Source: Lutimaribacter_A marinistellae
GTDB taxonomy: Bacteria > Pseudomonadota > Alphaproteobacteria > Rhodobacterales > Rhodobacteraceae
Length of the DNA stretch: 64,000 bases
Reading direction: 5' to 3'
Assembly: GCF_042648365.1 (NCBI RefSeq)
Contig: NZ_JBHRXI010000017.1
Span: 62,001-126,000, forward strand
Positions 9,293 to 17,594 of this stretch are shown here, piece by piece. Every line of letters starts with the position of its first letter. Position 1 is the first letter of the stretch. The notes under the pieces were generated by a model that made no database searches, was not told where the DNA came from, and saw only the letters and a list, made by a program, of their open reading frames with translations. A program made the position numbers and the translations under genes.

Positions 9293-10104
9293 CCACGGCC
9301 TCCTTTCAGCGATGTGGTGCGGTTCAGAACCCAGTCAGCAACGAGGTTGACCGAAATGGCCAGTGTCGCGATGGCAAATGCCGGGATCAAGGCCGCGGGA
9401 ATACCGTACACGATACCCTCCTTGTTTTCTTTCACGATACCGCCCCAATCGGCTTCGGGCGGTTGGACGCCCAGACCGAGGAAGGACAGCGTCGAAACGA
9501 AAAGCACCATGAAGATGAAGCGCAGGCCCATCTCGGCGACCAGCGGCGAAAGCGCATTGGGCAGGATCTCCCGAAAGATGATCCAGCCGCGCCCCTCGCC
9601 GCGCAGCTTTGCGGCCTCGACGTAATCCATCACGTTGATGTCCACGGCAACGGCACGTGCCAGTCGATAGACGCGTGTTGAGTCCAGCAGACCCATCACC
9701 ACAATCAGGACCGGGATGGTCACCGGCATTACCGACAGCACGACCAGAGCAAAGATAAGCGACGGGATGGACATGATCAGGTCGACGAACCGGGACAGAA
9801 CCTGATCCATCCAGCCGCCGAGCACAGCGGCAAGGAAACCCAGAACCGACCCGGTCACAAAGCTAAGAATGGTGGCGGCAGTCGCGATGAAGATCGTCGT
9901 GCGACCACCATAGATCATCCGGCTGAGAAGATCGCGCCCGATATTGTCGGTGCCCAGCAGGAACTCGGACGAGGAGGGCTCCCAGACGTCGCCCACAACC
10001 TCGGCCATGCCGTAGGGGGCGATGAGCGGCGCGAAGATCGCGATCACGAAATAGAGGGCGGTGAAGAACAGCCCGATCATTGCGGAAATGGGAATGTTCT
10101 TCAT
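9289..10104 (-). CDS. ABC transporter permease, DppC-like
   Basis: Inner-membrane permease of the dipeptide/oligopeptide/nickel importer family, 271 residues, with about six predicted membrane segments. The family's EAA cytoplasmic loop region is recognisable around YVEAAKLRGEGRGWIIF, which contacts the ATPase. It overlaps the upstream permease gene and the downstream ATPase gene by 4 bases each (ATGA-type junctions), so the three are translated as a unit. It is somewhat shorter than the roughly 300-residue DppC norm, mostly at the N terminus. Confidence 0.92.
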   Translation of the reverse strand: MKNIPISAMIGLFFTALYFVIAIFAPLIAPYGMAEVVGDVWEPSSSEFLLGTDNIGRDLLSRMIYGGRTTIFIATAATILSFVTGSVLGFLAAVLGGWMDQVLSRFVDLIMSIPSLIFALVVLSVMPVTIPVLIVVMGLLDSTRVYRLARAVAVDINVMDYVEAAKLRGEGRGWIIFREILPNALSPLVAEMGLRFIFMVLFVSTLSFLGLGVQPPEADWGGIVKENKEGIVYGIPAALIPAFAIATLAISVNLVADWVLNRTTSLKGGRG

Positions 10105-11057
10105 TTTGGATGCCTCAGCCTTGGATTGGCGAGGATCGACACGATGTCGGCGATCATGTTGAGCCCGATATAGACGGCGGCAAAGATCAGCCCGCAGGCT
10201 TGCACCACGGGAACGTCACGCTTGGACACGTGATCGACCAGGTACTGACCCATGCCGGGGTAGACAAAAACCACCTCGACCACGACGACGCCAACCACAA
10301 GGTATGCAAGGTTGAGCATGACCACGTTCACGATCGGCGCAATGGCGTTGGGGAAGGCGTGGCGATAGATCACCTGGAAGCTCGAAAGACCCTTGAGTTC
10401 GGCCGTCTCGATATACGCCGACTGCATCACGTTCAGGATGGCAGCGCGGGTCATGCGCATCATGTGCGCCAGCACGACGAGCGTCAGGACAATAACCGGG
10501 AGAGCGATGGCCTGCAGCTTCTGACCAAGGCTCATGTGGTCGCCGATCATCGCAACCGAGGGCGCCCAGCCCAGTTGAACCGCGATGAAGAACATCAACA
10601 GGTAACCGATCAGGAACTCCGGGATCGAGATCGAGGCGAGTGTCACCGCCGAAATCAGCTTGTCAGGCCAGCGATCCTTGTAACGTACCGCGATGAGGCC
10701 AAGAAAAATCGCCAGCGGGACCGAGATGACCGCCGCCCAGAAGGCCAGGAACAGTGTGTTCGACAGGCGTTGGCCGAGGCTCTCGGCGATATCGCGCCCG
10801 TTGGTCAGCGCCGTACCCAGGTCACCCTGAAGCGCGCCGAACAACCAGTCGAAATAGCGTTGGACGGGCGGATCGTTCAGGCCGAGCTCCTCGCGCAGGT
10901 TGGCGAGGCTTTCGGGCGTTGCGGACTGGCCGAGGATGGATTGTGCCACGTCGCCCGGCAGGATCATCGTTCCCGCGAAGATCAGAACCGAGGCGGCAAG
11001 AAGCAGGAGGAGGCCCAGCACAAGGCGCTGGGCAACCAATTTAACGACAGGATGCAT
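10101..11057 (-). CDS. ABC transporter permease, DppB-like
   Basis: Inner-membrane permease partner of the DppC-like protein, 318 residues. It has the typical DppB layout: an N-terminal membrane anchor, a periplasmic loop containing LNDPPVQRYFDWL, then a membrane bundle with the EAA loop (YIETAELKGLSSFQVIYRHA). The ATG at 11057 lies 12 bases after the stop of the first binding-protein gene. It forms the translocation pore with the 9289-10104 product. Substrate specificity would come from the binding proteins. Confidence 0.92.
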   Translation of the reverse strand: MHPVVKLVAQRLVLGLLLLLAASVLIFAGTMILPGDVAQSILGQSATPESLANLREELGLNDPPVQRYFDWLFGALQGDLGTALTNGRDIAESLGQRLSNTLFLAFWAAVISVPLAIFLGLIAVRYKDRWPDKLISAVTLASISIPEFLIGYLLMFFIAVQLGWAPSVAMIGDHMSLGQKLQAIALPVIVLTLVVLAHMMRMTRAAILNVMQSAYIETAELKGLSSFQVIYRHAFPNAIAPIVNVVMLNLAYLVVGVVVVEVVFVYPGMGQYLVDHVSKRDVPVVQACGLIFAAVYIGLNMIADIVSILANPRLRHPK

Positions 11058-11069
11058 ATGGACGGCCCA

Positions 11070-12662
11070 TCACGCCTTGAGCCAGCATTTGACGCCGACA
11101 AGGCCGTTCATCGTGCCGAGGTTCGGGTCCGCGACCCACCCGCCCAGATTGGTCGAGATACCTTCGATGAAATCGTTGAACATCGGGCAGATCAGGCCGC
11201 CTTCGTCGCGGATCATCTGACCCATCTGGGAGTAAAGCTCCTTGCGCTTGCCTTCGTCGAGTTCGCCACGCGCCTCCAGCAGCATCGCGTCGAATTCCTC
11301 GCGCTTCCAGCGGGTGTCGTTCCAGTCGGCGGTCGACAGGTAGGCCGTGGTGTACATCTGGTCCTGCACGGGGCGTCCACCCCAGTAAGAGGCGCAGAAG
11401 GGCTGCTTGTTCCAGACTTCGGACCAGTACCCGTCGCCGGGTTCGCGCTTGATCTCGAGCGGAATGCCGGCGGCCTGGGCGGTTTGCTGGAACAGCGATG
11501 CCGCGTCGACCGCACCGGGGAAGGACACGTCCGAAACCCGAAGAACGATGGGCGAGCCGTCATGGCCGGACTTGCTGTAATGCTCCTTGGCCTTCTCGAT
11601 GTCGAACTCCCGCTGGGGGATGCTTTCGTCGAAAAGCGGGTAAGAGGCATTGATGGGCATGTCATTGCCCAGCGTGCCGAAGCCGCGCAGCACCTTGTCA
11701 AGGATATCGGCCCGATCGAGCGAGTATTTCAGGGCGAGCATGAGGTCGTTATTGTCGAATGGTGCAGTGTCGACATGGGCGATGAACACGTAATGCCCGG
11801 GACCGGAAACGCTCTTTACCTCGACATTCGGGGCGCGTGCCAGCAGGTTCGCGATCTTTGGCTCGACCCGGTTGATCACATGTACCTGTCCGGATTGCAG
11901 GGCCGCTGTCCGCGCCGTGGCATCGTTCAGAACGATCACCTCGATCTGGTCGGCGTGACCGCGCGAGGAGTCCCAGTAGTTGGGGTTCTTCTTGAACACG
12001 TGGCGCACGCCCGGCTCATCCGCCTCGACCGTGTATGCGCCGGTCCCGATCCCAGAGGCGGGATCGTCCATGCCGCCGTCGGGCTGGATCATCAGGTGGT
12101 AATCGGCCAGCAGGTAGGGCAGGTCGGCATTCGGCGTGTCCAGCTCGACGATGAAGTTGTCGCCATCGGCTTTCATGTCCGAGATTCCGCGCATGATACC
12201 CAACGCACCGGATTTCGCGTCCTCGTTGGAGTGGCGCTGCATCGTTTTCAGCACGTCCTCGGCGGTCATCGTCTTTCCGTTGTGGAACTCGACGCCCTGA
12301 CGGATCTTGAAGACCCATGTCTTTGCGTCGGACGAGGCTTCTACGCTTTCGGCAAGACGGTTCTCGATCCCGCCGTCAGGTGTGACTTCGGTCAGGTAAT
12401 CGCCGATGGTTTTGAGGTTCAGTGTCGGCACCTGCGAAGCCGCCAGCGCCGGGTCGAGCGAATTGGTGCTTTCACCGCCGACCGAACCGATCCGCAGCGT
12501 TCCGCCTTTCACGGGTTCTTCGGCGCGTGCGGCGCTGGCAAACAGGCTGCTCGCCATCGCAGCGCTTACGCCGAGTGCCGCAGCGCGTCCCATGAACTCG
12601 CGACGGCTCATCTTGCCCTCACTCACGCGGGCTTTCATGTAGTCGAGTTGCTGTTCTGACAT
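11070..12662 (-). CDS. Tat-exported ABC substrate-binding protein, peptide/nickel family (copy 1)
   Basis: Periplasmic SBP_bac_5-type binding protein of 530 residues. An 18-residue leader extension precedes a twin-arginine signal (SRREFMGR) and an ASAARA-type cleavage site, so it is expected to be exported folded. It lies directly upstream of the permease genes and directly downstream of a close paralogue (12814-14403). Residues encoded at 11280-11435 are identical to the matching block of that paralogue. The ligand is unknown; peptides, opines or other amino compounds are all possible for this family. Confidence 0.9.
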   Translation of the reverse strand: MSEQQLDYMKARVSEGKMSRREFMGRAAALGVSAAMASSLFASAARAEEPVKGGTLRIGSVGGESTNSLDPALAASQVPTLNLKTIGDYLTEVTPDGGIENRLAESVEASSDAKTWVFKIRQGVEFHNGKTMTAEDVLKTMQRHSNEDAKSGALGIMRGISDMKADGDNFIVELDTPNADLPYLLADYHLMIQPDGGMDDPASGIGTGAYTVEADEPGVRHVFKKNPNYWDSSRGHADQIEVIVLNDATARTAALQSGQVHVINRVEPKIANLLARAPNVEVKSVSGPGHYVFIAHVDTAPFDNNDLMLALKYSLDRADILDKVLRGFGTLGNDMPINASYPLFDESIPQREFDIEKAKEHYSKSGHDGSPIVLRVSDVSFPGAVDAASLFQQTAQAAGIPLEIKREPGDGYWSEVWNKQPFCASYWGGRPVQDQMYTTAYLSTADWNDTRWKREEFDAMLLEARGELDEGKRKELYSQMGQMIRDEGGLICPMFNDFIEGISTNLGGWVADPNLGTMNGLVGVKCWLKA

Positions 12663-12813
12663 GTCTGATCTTCCCCGTTGATAGTGTCGCCGATCATTGC
12701 GGCATCTCGTGTGGCCAATGCATCTTTCGGAGCGTTGGCCTTAGGGGCGCCGCCCGGAATGGTTCGGGCAGCGCAATCTGGTGGGCGCAAAGGCGCATGA
12801 AGGTCGGGCGCGA

Positions 12814-14403
12814 TCAGCCCTTCCAGGTCTTCTTGAACGCGTACCAGTTCATCTGCGGCCCGTTCGGATCGGATTCCCAGCCCTGTACTTCGGTGCTGAC
12901 CGCGTCGATGAAATCGTTGAACATCGGCAGGATGAGGCCGCCCTCGTCACGCAGCATCCGGCCCATCTTGGAATAGATTTCCTTGCGCTTGGTTTCGTCC
13001 AGTTCCGCCCGCGCGTCGAAAAGCATCGCGTCGAATTCCTCGCGCTTCCAGCGGGTATCGTTCCAGTCGGCGGTCGACAGGTAGGCCGTTGTGTACATCT
13101 GGTCCTGAACGGGGCGTCCACCCCAGTAAGAGGCGCAGAAGGGCTGCTTGTTCCAGACTTCCGACCAGTACCCGTCATTCGGCTCGCGCTTGATCTCGAG
13201 CGGGATGCCTGCAGCCTGCGCGGACTGCTGGAAGAGCGAGGCCGCGTCCACCGCCCCGGGAAAGGCGCCATCGGCTGTCCGCAGGATGATCGGAGAGCCG
13301 TCATGCCCGGATTTCTTGTAGTGTTCGGCAGCCTTCTCGAGGCTGTGCTCGCGCTGCGGGATGCTGTCGTCGAAAAGCGGGTAGGCCGCGTTGATCGGCA
13401 TATCGTTTCCGACGCCGCCATAGCCGCGCAGGATCTTGTCGACCAGTTCGCCGCGGTTGATGGCATACTTCAGAGCCAGCCGCAGTTCGTTCTCGTCGAA
13501 CGGTGCGGTGTCGACATGCATGATGAACACGTAATGCCCGCGGCCCGAAACGTTGCGGACGGCCAAGTTGGGTGCACGGTCCAGCAGCTGGGCGATCTTG
13601 GGCTCGACCCGGTTGATCGCGTCCACCTGCCCGGATTGCAGCGCCGCAGTGCGCGCGGTCGCGTCGTTCAGCGTGATGATTTCACTCATCTCGTAATGTG
13701 CCACACCATCACCACCCCAGTAATTGGGGTTGCGCTTGAACGTCATGCGAACGCCGGGTTCGTCGGTTTCCAGCGTGTAGGCACCGGTACCGATCGCGGC
13801 ATTGGGGTCGTCAAATCCGCCATCGGGCTGAATCACAAGGTGATAGTCGCTGATCAGATATGGCATGTCCGCGTTGCCGACACCCAGCGTCAATTCGAAC
13901 ACGTCTCCATCGACGCGCATCTCCTCGATGCCCTCGACAATACCGAGCGCGCCGGATTTCGAATCCTCGTTCGTGTGACGCTCCATCGTGCGCATCACGT
14001 CTTCGGCCGTCACCGTCTTGCCGTTGTGGAACTCGACGCCCTGCCGGATCTTGAAGCGCCATGTGCGCGCGTCAGAAGAGCCTTCCCAGCTTTCCGCGAG
14101 CAGCGGTTCAAGCGAGCCGTCGGCGTTCACCTCGACCAGTGTCTCGCCCCAGTGCCGCCCACCGGCGATGGGCACGTCCGAGGCATAAAGCGCTGGGTCC
14201 TGCGTGTTGGTGCTTTCGCCGCCCTGGACCCCCATGCGGAAAGTGCCGCCCTTGACCGGCCCAGCTGCCGCCGCCGCGTCGGCATAGAGGCTGCCAGCAA
14301 CGACAGCGCTGACACCCAGCGCGGCTGCGCGGCCCATGAATTCGCGGCGGGTCATGCGACCGGCGGTTACCCGCCCGGCCATGTATTCGAGTTCGTTGTT
14401 CAT
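12814..14403 (-). CDS. Tat-exported ABC substrate-binding protein, peptide/nickel family (copy 2)
   Basis: Tandem paralogue of the 11070-12662 gene, 529 residues, and the first gene of the importer operon. It has the same architecture: a short leader extension, the twin-arginine motif TRREFMGR, an Ala-rich cleavage region, then an SBP_bac_5 fold. It differs from copy 1 through most of its length but shares an invariant block (encoded at 13021-13176). Two binding proteins for one permease suggests two ligand ranges. The 151-base gap between the copies could hold an internal promoter, but I see no clear one. Confidence 0.9.
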   Translation of the reverse strand: MNNELEYMAGRVTAGRMTRREFMGRAAALGVSAVVAGSLYADAAAAAGPVKGGTFRMGVQGGESTNTQDPALYASDVPIAGGRHWGETLVEVNADGSLEPLLAESWEGSSDARTWRFKIRQGVEFHNGKTVTAEDVMRTMERHTNEDSKSGALGIVEGIEEMRVDGDVFELTLGVGNADMPYLISDYHLVIQPDGGFDDPNAAIGTGAYTLETDEPGVRMTFKRNPNYWGGDGVAHYEMSEIITLNDATARTAALQSGQVDAINRVEPKIAQLLDRAPNLAVRNVSGRGHYVFIMHVDTAPFDENELRLALKYAINRGELVDKILRGYGGVGNDMPINAAYPLFDDSIPQREHSLEKAAEHYKKSGHDGSPIILRTADGAFPGAVDAASLFQQSAQAAGIPLEIKREPNDGYWSEVWNKQPFCASYWGGRPVQDQMYTTAYLSTADWNDTRWKREEFDAMLFDARAELDETKRKEIYSKMGRMLRDEGGLILPMFNDFIDAVSTEVQGWESDPNGPQMNWYAFKKTWKG

Positions 14404-14582
14404 TCAGTTCTCCCTGGTGTCCCCGCGCCGTTTTGGCGCTTATTATTGATCCTCGAGTCAATCTTGCGTATTTCCGCCCACCGGGCAAGACGTAATGGAC
14501 CCCAAAACCAAGCGTTCGATGGCTCCGGCAAGGACCATGCAGGCAGGCGAGGCGCGCAAGATTTTCCTGTGTTTGCGACGCT

Positions 14583-15680
14583 TTACTGCCGGATTGCGAC
14601 AAGAAGGTCCATCACATTCGTGCCTGTCGGCCCCGTGACCAGCAAAGCGTCGTGTTTTTCCAGCCAGGTCCCACTGTCGGCAGCGGCCATCGCCTCGGCG
14701 CCATCTGGCGACCAGGTGGTTCCGTCAACGATCCCTCCGGCCGCGTCGGTCGGGCCGTCCGTCCCGTCCGTGCCGCCCACGACGACCGCCAGATCGGGGA
14801 TGCCAGCAATCTCACGAGCAACGGCCAGGGCAAGTGCCTGGTTGCGACCGCCACGTCCCGGACGGTCCGGAAGCAGGACCGTCGGTTCACCGCCAAGGAT
14901 CATCGTCCCGCACGACATGCTGCGCAGGTGTTGTCCGATGCGAGGGGCGAGAACCCCGATATCATCGTGCAGTGTTTCGGCATTTACGAGGATGTCGAAA
15001 CCAAGTGGCCTGGCCCGCTGTGCCGCCGCCTCGCGCGCAACGCCGTTCGAGGCAACGATGCGAGCGCGACAATCCGGCCGCTGAGGTGGCAGGCCGATGC
15101 CAGAGCCGATCACCGCAAGATCATCCCCCGGCACATCCGAGATCGCCAGCACCTCAACCGCGTGTCCGGTGAAGGCAGCCAGCAATCCGCCGCCCTTGAT
15201 GCGCGACAGTTTGCGCCGGGCAGCGTTCATTTTGGTAATGTCCAACCCCTCGGCCAACAGTCGCCGGTTCAAAGTCGCAAGCGCATCCAGCGTGGCACCT
15301 GCGACCAGATCCTCGGCCAGGGCCGATGCGCCACCTGACAAGAGCAATAGAAGGCGGCTGTCCGACGGCATCGACGCCACAACCTGCATAAGCGCGCGTC
15401 CGGCGGCAAGGCTCCGATCGTCGGGGACCGGATGCGCGGCCTCGATCACCTCGACAGCCGAGGGCAGCCCGTCGGCGTGGCCATCCTTCGTTACAACGAG
15501 GCAGGGAATTGGTCCGTACCTGTCCAGCGCAGCCCGCGCCATAGGGGCCGCGGCCTTGCCGACTGCCAGAATACGGTCGGGCGCTGGAATCCCGTCTAAT
15601 GCCCGCGCAACGGACGCATAACCGCCGACTGCATCGACGCCAGCCTGCCAGATCGACAAGGCGGTATCGCGCAGCTCCAT
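14583..15680 (-). CDS. Glycerate 2-kinase (MOFRL family; GckA/TtuD type)
   Basis: Predicted cytoplasmic kinase that phosphorylates D-glycerate to 2-phosphoglycerate, as in the serine cycle and glyoxylate assimilation. About 365 residues, slightly shorter than usual. Family hallmarks are AVGKAAAPMA near the N terminus, LLLLSGGASAL, ISDVPGDDLAVIGSG and the C-terminal MOFRL portion with GGTDGTDGPTDAAGG. Older annotations call this family hydroxypyruvate reductase. ATG 15680 shares its first base with the TGA of the dtd gene (TGATG); a TTG one codon upstream is less likely. It follows nitroreductase and dtd in one operon. Confidence 0.88.
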   Translation of the reverse strand: MELRDTALSIWQAGVDAVGGYASVARALDGIPAPDRILAVGKAAAPMARAALDRYGPIPCLVVTKDGHADGLPSAVEVIEAAHPVPDDRSLAAGRALMQVVASMPSDSRLLLLLSGGASALAEDLVAGATLDALATLNRRLLAEGLDITKMNAARRKLSRIKGGGLLAAFTGHAVEVLAISDVPGDDLAVIGSGIGLPPQRPDCRARIVASNGVAREAAAQRARPLGFDILVNAETLHDDIGVLAPRIGQHLRSMSCGTMILGGEPTVLLPDRPGRGGRNQALALAVAREIAGIPDLAVVVGGTDGTDGPTDAAGGIVDGTTWSPDGAEAMAAADSGTWLEKHDALLVTGPTGTNVMDLLVAIRQ

Positions 15681-16117
15681 CAAGTGTCCATCCAGATCGT
15701 CACAGGGCCGTCATTGACCAGCCCAACCTTCATGTCCGCTCCGAACCGACCGGTTTCTACGGGTATCTCCTGCTCGGCCAGCCGTACGGCGAAATACTCG
15801 TACAGGCGTTTGCCTTCATCGGGTGGTGCCGCAGCGGAGAAGCCGGGCCGGTTCCCACGTGACGTGTCGGCGGCCAATGTGAATTGGCTGACAACCAGCG
15901 CACTTCCCCCGATATCGCGCAAAGACAGGTTCATCTTGCCTGCCTCGTCTTGAAAAATGCGCAGCTTGGCGATCTTGGCGGCCAGTTGGTCGGCTTGGCT
16001 TTCCGTGTCGCCACTCATCGCGCAGACGAGGATCAACAGACCGCGCCCGCATTGCCCGACAACGTGGCCATCGACCTTTACCGACGCTTCGGAGACCCGC
16101 TGGATCAACGCGCGCAT
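15680..16117 (-). CDS. dtd: D-aminoacyl-tRNA deacylase
   Basis: Cytoplasmic proofreading enzyme that hydrolyses D-amino acids, and mischarged glycine, from tRNA. It is 145 residues, the standard length. Both family signatures are present: SQFTL at 77-81 and the Gly-Pro motif in NDGPVT at 135-140, which together form the active site across the dimer. The start ATG (16115-16117) is one base after the nitroreductase stop. Its stop overlaps the glycerate kinase start by one base, so the three genes are tightly coupled. Confidence 0.96.
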   Translation of the reverse strand: MRALIQRVSEASVKVDGHVVGQCGRGLLILVCAMSGDTESQADQLAAKIAKLRIFQDEAGKMNLSLRDIGGSALVVSQFTLAADTSRGNRPGFSAAAPPDEGKRLYEYFAVRLAEQEIPVETGRFGADMKVGLVNDGPVTIWMDT

Positions 16118-16118
16118 G

Positions 16119-16790
16119 TCACCCCCTCCACTGTACGAACTCGGCCAGGTCGGCGCGATCAGTGCGAAAACCGTTGGCAGGGTGATCCCGATCGGCATAT
16201 CCGAAGGAAATGGCGCAAAGGACAAGGCGATCGTCTGCGATGTCGAAATAGCGATGCAGAAACGGGCTGTAGGACGCGACGGCGGCTTGTGGAATGGTGG
16301 CGATTCCCAGCGCCTGAGAGGCAAGCGTGAACGCGGTCACGAACCCGCCGCTATCCATCGCGCCATATGCGCCTAACTCCGCAGGGCTGCTCAGGATCAA
16401 GCAGTGTGGAGCGCCGAACAGCGCGAAGTTTTCCATCATTTGTCGGGACGAGCCTTCGCGGTCCCCCTTTTCGACCCCGACCGCCTCGTACAGCGCCCAG
16501 CCGCAGGTCCGGCGGCGCGCCTGGTAGACGCCTGAGTAGGAACTGGGAAAGGGGAGGTCTGGCTTGGGGTTGCCGCTTGCCACCTCGGTCTGAAGGGCTT
16601 CGCGGAACGCGTCGGTTTCGGCGCCGCTGGTGATAATGACTTCCCATGGTTGGGCGTTGCACCAGCTGGGGACACGCCGGGCAGCGGCCAGCACCTGTTC
16701 GATCTGTTCGCGGGGAACAGGCTCGGGCAGGAATGCCCGGCAGGAATGGCGTTGCGCCAACAAGTCGTCCAGATCGGTGAATGTCATCAT
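16119..16790 (-). CDS. Nitroreductase family protein
   Basis: Predicted FMN-dependent NAD(P)H oxidoreductase, about 223 residues. The family pattern is visible: an N-terminal RHSCRAF with the FMN-contacting arginine, PSWCNAQPWEVII, and a C-terminal GYADRDHPANGFRTDRA segment. The natural substrate is unknown for most members. Starts at ATG 16790 and ATG 16796 are both possible. I prefer 16790 because AGAGG lies 7 bases before it, and the frame open to 16934 has no support. First gene of the nitroreductase-dtd-glycerate kinase operon. Confidence 0.85.
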   Translation of the reverse strand: MMTFTDLDDLLAQRHSCRAFLPEPVPREQIEQVLAAARRVPSWCNAQPWEVIITSGAETDAFREALQTEVASGNPKPDLPFPSSYSGVYQARRRTCGWALYEAVGVEKGDREGSSRQMMENFALFGAPHCLILSSPAELGAYGAMDSGGFVTAFTLASQALGIATIPQAAVASYSPFLHRYFDIADDRLVLCAISFGYADRDHPANGFRTDRADLAEFVQWRG

Positions 16791-16946
16791 GCCCATGCCT
16801 CTCGCCCAGCGGTCTTTGCGCTGCAGCATGGCGGTCGGCGCCGCGATGTTCAAGCGGCGCAACGCCCCGTGTTTGAGCCGGATCAAGGTCGCGCCCCGGG
16901 ACACGTGACACAGTCCATCCGGAACAGATACCAAGGAGGACTGATT

Positions 16947-17366
16947 ATGGTTGAGAAATCAGAACAGGCGGGCCTCTGGCCATCGCTTTATGACCCGTTT
17001 CGCAATTTCGGCACGCGCCTCGCCGATTGGCTGAGCCCGGCGACAGAGGCATCCGGCAGCAAGGATGCGTATGATATCTCCATGGAACTGCCCGGCGTCG
17101 GCGAAGACGACATAGAGCTGATTGTGGAAAACGGGGTAGTCACAATCCGTGGAGAAAAAAGGACGCACGAAGAAAAGAAGGGCGACACCTGGTACTTCTC
17201 GGAAAGGCAATATGGCGCGTTCCGCCGCTCTTTCCGCCTGCCAGAGGACGCCGACGGCGCCAAGGCCGAAGCCCGCATGACGGACGGCGTGCTTCATGTG
17301 AGGGTGCCCAAGAAACCGCAGGAGGACCCCGGCAAGGCGCAGAAAATCTCGATTTCGCGCGGGTAG
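16947..17366 (+). CDS. Small heat-shock protein, Hsp20/alpha-crystallin family
   Basis: ATP-independent holdase chaperone of 139 residues. The alpha-crystallin domain runs from about residue 35 (YDISMELPGVGEDDIEL) to the end, including the GVLHVRVPK strand. ATG 16947 follows a strong AAGGAGG by 7 bases. The gene is divergent from nitroreductase. A heat-shock promoter would be expected in 16797-16930, but I could not identify a convincing one. It faces a small lipoprotein gene across a shared hairpin. Confidence 0.93.
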   Translation: MVEKSEQAGLWPSLYDPFRNFGTRLADWLSPATEASGSKDAYDISMELPGVGEDDIELIVENGVVTIRGEKRTHEEKKGDTWYFSERQYGAFRRSFRLPEDADGAKAEARMTDGVLHVRVPKKPQEDPGKAQKISISRG

Positions 17367-17385
17367 CGCAGCAACGGCCCGGGTG

Positions 17386-17407
17386 GGGCGGGTTCTACGG
17401 CCCGCCC
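17386..17407. terminator. Convergent hairpin between hsp20 and a small lipoprotein gene
   Basis: GGGCGGG (17386-17392) and CCCGCCC (17401-17407) form a 7-bp GC stem with an 8-base loop. It begins 20 bases after the hsp20 stop and overlaps the end of the convergent lipoprotein gene, whose stop codon lies in the loop. It lacks a T-run. Confidence 0.4.
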
Positions 17408-17535
17408 TGATACATGTAGGCGTCACGATTTGCCTTGTGCCGCTCGTAGTCCGCGCGCGACACGTCGCCAGTCGTCGGTACGCAGCCAGCTATCGCAAGC
17501 GTTACGGCAATCATCGGCAGTACAAGGCGCGGCAT
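17395..17535 (-). CDS. Small lipoprotein (46 aa)
   Basis: Short predicted lipoprotein. ATG 17535 is preceded by GGAGG at good spacing. The peptide has a hydrophobic core (LVLPMIAVTLAIAG) and a lipobox IAGC with Cys18, leaving a mature peptide of about 29 residues rich in polar residues. The frame runs open upstream to 17766, but that part overlaps the zinc-ribbon gene and lacks coding character. It sits 59 bases beyond the stop of the zinc-ribbon gene on the same strand and may be the last cistron of the envelope operon. Function unknown. Confidence 0.7.
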   Translation of the reverse strand: MPRLVLPMIAVTLAIAGCVPTTGDVSRADYERHKANRDAYMYQGGP

Positions 17536-17594
17536 GGTCTCCCTCCGGTATAGTCTGCCTGACGACTTAGGGGCGTTGCGCCGACGATCAATCC

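Noticed and set aside
10080..12659. 859-codon open frame on the plus strand opposite the permease and binding-protein genes
   Set aside because: It is a mirror of two well-supported minus-strand genes, with shadow-like composition and no recognisable domain.
12781..15084. 767-codon open frame on the plus strand
   Set aside because: Antisense to the second binding-protein gene and glycerate kinase; the protein is low in complexity and has no family resemblance.
16797..16946. Heat-shock promoter for hsp20
   Set aside because: Only loose matches to CTTG and CCCCAT-like elements were found with wrong spacing, so no promoter was called.
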